Below are positions 61,071-64,000 of a stretch of 64,000 nucleotides of DNA, in pieces. Source of the DNA: a bacterium (GTDB lineage Bacteria > Vulcanimicrobiota > Vulcanimicrobiia > Vulcanimicrobiales > Vulcanimicrobiaceae); contig JAJZED010000002.1 in the NCBI GenBank assembly GCA_021805775.1, forward strand, positions 24,390 to 88,389, read 5' to 3'. The notes below the pieces were generated by a model. It was given only the letters and a program-made list of their open reading frames with translations. It was not told where the DNA came from and did not search any database. The position numbers and the translations under genes were made by a program. Every line of letters begins with the position of its first letter. Position 1 is the stretch's first letter.

Positions 61071-61783
61071 CGTCCATCTCCTCCGGAGAGATCGAGTTCG
61101 ACGCGGTCCGGCCCGACTACCGTGCCGGAGAGTAATTTATTGGTTTGCGGATTATAGAGCGAGACCTGATCGCCGAGCCCTCCGCTACTGCGAGCCACGA
61201 CGTCTGCGACGAGCGAGACTCCATGGTCGCGGATGACGAGCACGCAACTCATGCCCGCCCGCACGATTTCGTTGACGAGCGTCTGCTCGATGGCAATCGG
61301 CTGCCCGGCGCGTACCGGAGCGATGATTTGCCGACCGACGAGCACCTTCGTACCGTTGAGCGGAAGACCGGTAAGCGGCACCATCGCCATCTTTAGATCG
61401 CTCGCCGAAAGAACGGTACCCGGCGCAAGATCGTGCGCCGCCGTCGCCGCCAGTACGTAATGCTGGATGCGGTATCCGACGAATACCGTGCGCAGAAAAT
61501 GTCCGTTGAGGTCGATGGCGACCGGGACGTTGACGTACGCCGAGGTGACCAGCGGCGATCTGAGGTGCAGCGAGACTCGGCCGCGATCGACGAACTGATC
61601 GGAGAGCGCCGAGACCGGCAGATAGGCGATATTCGCGCCGTGGGGCATCCGCGCGATGGCGGAGCGAGCGAGCGTCATAATTTCCGCGGCCGGAATCCGT
61701 TGCGCGTGGGAATATGCTGCCGCTGCCGGTCGCGCATGGAGGACCGACAGTAGCAGCATACACCCAACGAGCATGGTGCGCAT
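61067..61783 (-). CDS. flgA: Flagellar basal body P-ring formation protein FlgA
   Basis: The product has 238 residues and a signal peptide of about 22. The SAF-type domain is recognisable: ATAAHDLAPGTVLSASDLKM then LVGRQIIAPVRAGQPIAIEQ and the closing VSLYNPQTNKLLSGTVVGPD. It chaperones FlgI assembly in the periplasm. It lies five bases after flgG. Confidence 0.92.
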   Translation of the reverse strand: MRTMLVGCMLLLSVLHARPAAAAYSHAQRIPAAEIMTLARSAIARMPHGANIAYLPVSALSDQFVDRGRVSLHLRSPLVTSAYVNVPVAIDLNGHFLRTVFVGYRIQHYVLAATAAHDLAPGTVLSASDLKMAMVPLTGLPLNGTKVLVGRQIIAPVRAGQPIAIEQTLVNEIVRAGMSCVLVIRDHGVSLVADVVARSSGGLGDQVSLYNPQTNKLLSGTVVGPDRVELDLSGGDGR

Positions 61784-61788
61784 TTTTG

Positions 61789-62577
61789 TTACTGCACCAA
61801 ATTATTCGCCGTCTGGAGCATCTGATCCGAGGCGGTGATCGCCTTGGAGTTGGCTTCAAACGCGCGTTGCGAAACGATCATATTGACGATCTCATTGACG
61901 ACCTGGACGTTCGAGTTCTCGAGGTAGCCGCTCTGAAGCGAGCCCGCACCGTTGAGTTCGGGCTGGGTCACGACGGGCGGACCGCTCGCCGCGGTCTGCG
62001 TGTAAATATTCTGTCCGCCGATCGGCGAGAGCCCGGCGTTGTTGACGAATCGCGCCAGCGTGAGCTGCCCGAGCTGCTGCGGAATCGCGCTGCCCGGCAC
62101 GAGTGCGGTCACGGTGCCGTCCTGGCCGATTTGCACCGACGTGGCGTTCGCGGGAATCGTAATCTGCGGCTGGACGAAGTAGCCATCCGCGGTCACCACG
62201 GCGCCGTTGGCGTCGACCTTAAACGAGCCGTCGCGCGTGTAGCCGGTCGTTCCGTCGGGAAGCGTGACCTGGAAGAAACCGTCGCCTTCGATCGCGACAT
62301 CGAGCGGATTGCCGGTCTGCTGGAGGGAGCCTTGCGTGAAGACCTTTTCCGAGGAACCGACTTTCACGCCGAGCCCAACCTGCTGGCCGACGGGAACGAT
62401 CGAGGCGCCGATCGGCGCACCCGGTGCTTGGATTTGCTGGTAGACCAGATCCTGAAAATGCGCGACGTTGCGGCGAAAACCCGTCGTATCGACGTTCGCT
62501 AAATTATTGGAGATCGTATCCATGTTGTACTGTTGGGCGATCATCCCGCTGGCGGCCGTATAGAGTGCTCGCATCAT
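61789..62577 (-). CDS. flgG: Flagellar distal rod protein FlgG
   Basis: The product has 262 residues, the standard length. The start LYTAASGMIAQQYNMDTISN then NLANVDTTGFRRN and the C-terminal EIVNMIVSQRAFEANSKAIT and MLQTANNLVQ are classic FlgG. Two adjacent Met codons could serve as start. It follows flgF by 21 bases. Confidence 0.96.
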   Translation of the reverse strand: MMRALYTAASGMIAQQYNMDTISNNLANVDTTGFRRNVAHFQDLVYQQIQAPGAPIGASIVPVGQQVGLGVKVGSSEKVFTQGSLQQTGNPLDVAIEGDGFFQVTLPDGTTGYTRDGSFKVDANGAVVTADGYFVQPQITIPANATSVQIGQDGTVTALVPGSAIPQQLGQLTLARFVNNAGLSPIGGQNIYTQTAASGPPVVTQPELNGAGSLQSGYLENSNVQVVNEIVNMIVSQRAFEANSKAITASDQMLQTANNLVQ

Positions 62578-62598
62578 GGTGGTAGTGTCCTCTCTCCG

Positions 62599-63396
62599 TT
62601 ATGCCGTGGTGCCGACGTCTTGGATCGCCAGCTGAGTAGCTTGATCTTGCATTTTTACCGATTTGGAGTTCGAATCGAACCAGCGTTCGGCGACGATAAG
62701 ATCGACCATCGAGCGAACGACGTTGGAGTTGCTTTTCTCAAGCGAACCCTGAATGACCGTCGCACCGGTCGTCGGCTGCGGTTGCGCGTTGCCGGTGTCG
62801 ACGAAAAGATTGTTCCCCTGCTTGCGCAGATCGACGAGATTGTTGAAGCGCGTGAGCGCGAGGCGATCGATCGTGATACCGTTCTGCGATACCGTTCCGT
62901 CGGGTCCGACGCTCACCGCGCCCTGCTGCTGCTGCACCTGAATCGGGCCGTTCTGGCCGAGGACGTAGTTGCCGTCCGCCGTCACCAAATTGCCGTTCGG
63001 ATTGACGGTGAATTGTCCGTCGCGCGTGTAGCGTACGCCCTGCGGCGTCTGCACGTTGAAGAACGCGTTCGTCCCGCCGAGTGCGAGGTCGTACGGATTG
63101 CCGGTCGCCTGAAGCGGGCCTTGCGCGAAGGTCTCCGGCGTATCGTAGATCCAGGCGCCGGTACCGAGCTGCCCGACCGGTGCGGCGACCGGAACGCCGG
63201 GAAGCGCCTTCCCAGACTCCCGCGGACCGGGGTCGGTCTGCAAACGATAGATGTCGAGCGTCGGGGCGGATTGAATCTCCAGCAACGTCTGCTTGAAGCC
63301 GTTGGTGTTGACGTTGGCGAGGTTATTCGCCACCGTGTTGGCTAGTTGCTGGGCGACGAGCATCCCGCTCGCAGCTGTATAAAGACCGCGTACCAA
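62599..63396 (-). CDS. flgF: Flagellar basal-body rod protein FlgF
   Basis: The product has 265 residues. It shares the rod-protein N-terminus (VRGLYTAASGMLVAQQLANT, NNLANVNTNGFKQ) and C-terminus (MVDLIVAERWFDSNSKSVKM) with FlgG. No ATG fits; TTG at 63396 is chosen because GGAGGG ends eight bases upstream. First gene of the long flagellar operon, with a sigma-28-type promoter ~120 bases upstream. Confidence 0.9.
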   Translation of the reverse strand: MVRGLYTAASGMLVAQQLANTVANNLANVNTNGFKQTLLEIQSAPTLDIYRLQTDPGPRESGKALPGVPVAAPVGQLGTGAWIYDTPETFAQGPLQATGNPYDLALGGTNAFFNVQTPQGVRYTRDGQFTVNPNGNLVTADGNYVLGQNGPIQVQQQQGAVSVGPDGTVSQNGITIDRLALTRFNNLVDLRKQGNNLFVDTGNAQPQPTTGATVIQGSLEKSNSNVVRSMVDLIVAERWFDSNSKSVKMQDQATQLAIQDVGTTA

Positions 63397-63404
63397 TACA
63401 AAGA

Positions 63405-63410
63405 CCCTCC
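63405..63410 (-). promoter_or_regulatory. Shine-Dalgarno site deciding the flgF TTG start
   Basis: GGAGGG lies eight bases before TTG 63396; the upstream in-frame codons overlap this site. Confidence 0.75.
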
Positions 63411-63512
63411 GCACGGATTCGGTGTTCTCTATGGTGGTCGAACCATCAATCGGTCAGGTTCGGCCCGCGGCCCCGCCCCGTGCGAGAGGTCGTCCAGCCG
63501 CGCTCCCTTCTT

Positions 63513-63540
63513 CTATCGGCGAAAAAGAGGCGGCATTTTA
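63513..63540 (-). promoter_or_regulatory. Sigma-28-type promoter of the flgF operon
   Basis: TAAA (63537-63540), 16-base spacer, GCCGATAG (63513-63520). The -35 lies in the loop of the fliE-side terminator hairpin and the spacer forms one arm of it. Confidence 0.75.
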
Positions 63541-63551
63541 GCCGCCTCTTT
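63524..63551. terminator. Bidirectional terminator between fliE and flgF
   Basis: AAAGAGGCGGC and GCCGCCTCTTT form an 11-base-pair perfect stem with a six-base loop. It is followed by a T run on either strand (seven T on plus, five on minus), so it can stop transcripts coming from fliE. Confidence 0.88.
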
Positions 63552-63609
63552 TTTTCATTCATCGCTGCGATCTCGGCGCGACGCCTTCGCGCGAGCAGTT
63601 CCGTGCAGG

Positions 63610-63951
63610 TTAAACCTGCATCTGCTGGATCTCTTGGTACGCACTCAAGAGCTTGTTCCGCACCGCGAGCGTAAACTGAAAGGCGAGATTCGCTTCCTCA
63701 ACCGAGGTAATCACCTTCCCGCTATTATGGATCTCTCCGGCGGCGAGCTGTGTCGTCAGATGATCGGAGGTCGCCATCTTTTCGTTGACGCCGCCGAGAA
63801 ACGACTTCACGGCGTCCTTAAACGAACCGCCGACGACCGGCGCGACCTCAGGGCTCGCGCTCGGCGCGCCGCCGCTTCCCGGCTTCACATCCGGAACGAA
63901 GGTCCCCGGGAGCACCTTACTCACGGCATCGGCATAGCTCTTGATATCCAT
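63610..63951 (-). CDS. fliE: Flagellar hook-basal body protein FliE
   Basis: FliE joins the MS ring to the proximal rod. The product has 113 residues: a short N-terminal helix, a Gly/Pro/Ser linker (about 20-42), then the conserved part SFKDAVKSFLGGVNEKMATS and ANLAFQFTLAVRNKLLSAYQ ending EIQQMQV. ATG 63951 is preferred to TTG 63957 because AAGGAG lies eight bases before it. A gene upstream runs off the window edge. Confidence 0.93.
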   Translation of the reverse strand: MDIKSYADAVSKVLPGTFVPDVKPGSGGAPSASPEVAPVVGGSFKDAVKSFLGGVNEKMATSDHLTTQLAAGEIHNSGKVITSVEEANLAFQFTLAVRNKLLSAYQEIQQMQV

Positions 63952-63959
63952 TGGCAAAG

Positions 63960-63965
63960 CTCCTT
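63960..63965 (-). promoter_or_regulatory. Shine-Dalgarno site for fliE
   Basis: AAGGAG lies eight bases before ATG 63951 and decides against the TTG two codons upstream. Confidence 0.75.
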
Positions 63966-64000
63966 ACGAACCGCTAGCTGAGGAGGCCGATTTCGGCGCT
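63964..64000 (-). other. Window edge: probable 3' end of a gene upstream of fliE
   Basis: Two minus-strand frames close here, one at TAG (63974-63976) and one at TAA (63964-63966, inside the fliE ribosome site). Too little sequence remains to tell which is real. In many genomes flgC precedes fliE, but nothing here proves that. Confidence 0.3.

Overview
This is a gene-dense bacterial chromosome segment of roughly 60% GC. Neighbouring genes overlap by 1-17 bases almost everywhere, and GTG and TTG starts are frequent. The cell it implies is a motile diderm: it has L-ring (FlgH) and P-ring (FlgI, FlgA) genes, lipoprotein signals and an M50 site-2 protease. It uses the MEP isoprenoid pathway, an archaeal/eukaryotic-style prolyl-tRNA synthetase, an Amj-type lipid II flippase and a FliW-CsrA flagellin switch. 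My best guess is a soil-type lineage such as Eremiobacterota (WPS-2) or a relative, but this rests on gene content only. No rRNA, tRNA, CRISPR array or insertion sequence was recognised.

Layout. 1-542 is a non-coding array of long direct repeats carrying a short hairpin repeat. 543-10722 (minus strand) reads glpX, a flavin disulfide reductase, a nitrilase-type amidase, nadE, a siroheme-type dehydrogenase, a CinA/PncC protein and two tandem subtilisin-like surface lipoproteins. 10773-14303 (plus) holds three membrane proteins for polyprenyl-linked sugar transfer. 14289-19074 (minus) holds proS, a secreted unknown, an M16 protease, Amj and a TPR lipoprotein. 19139-21314 (plus) holds a corrinoid adenosyltransferase and an amino-acid permease. 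21301-29779 (minus) is a long housekeeping operon: rpsB-tsf-pyrH-frr-orf66-uppS-cdsA-dxr-rseP-ispG and a stalk-domain protein.

29940-40076 starts with dTDP-sugar genes (rfbB, rmlA-like) and continues into an AT-richer surface-glycan island: methyltransferases, WbqC, two DegT aminotransferases, a spermidine-synthase-like protein, a FemAB-like acyltransferase and a GT2 glycosyltransferase. 40075-42453 holds an ExeA-like ATPase and a Pro/Ala-linker partner protein.

42476-63951 is a flagellar cluster on the minus strand: fliE, flgF-flgG-flgA-flgH-flgI-flgJ-flgN-flgK-flgL-fliW-csrA, flagellin, three glycosyltransferases, then flaG-fliD-fliS and a small chaperone-like gene.

The most interesting result is the regulatory layer in that cluster. 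Four sites fit a sigma-28 promoter with an identical 16-base spacer: TAAA (once TAAG) - N16 - GCCGAT-like. They stand before flgF, flagellin, the glycosyltransferase genes and flaG-fliD-fliS. The flgF promoter is nested in a terminator hairpin. The flaG promoter contains the stop codon of the preceding gene. The flagellin promoter abuts a run of ten C. Hairpins with GGA in the loop, as CsrA prefers, occur in both the flagellin and the csrA leaders, next to fliW. Together these suggest a glycosylated flagellum whose sugar-transfer genes sit in the late flagellar regulon, with CsrA-FliW feedback and possibly phase-variable flagellin expression.
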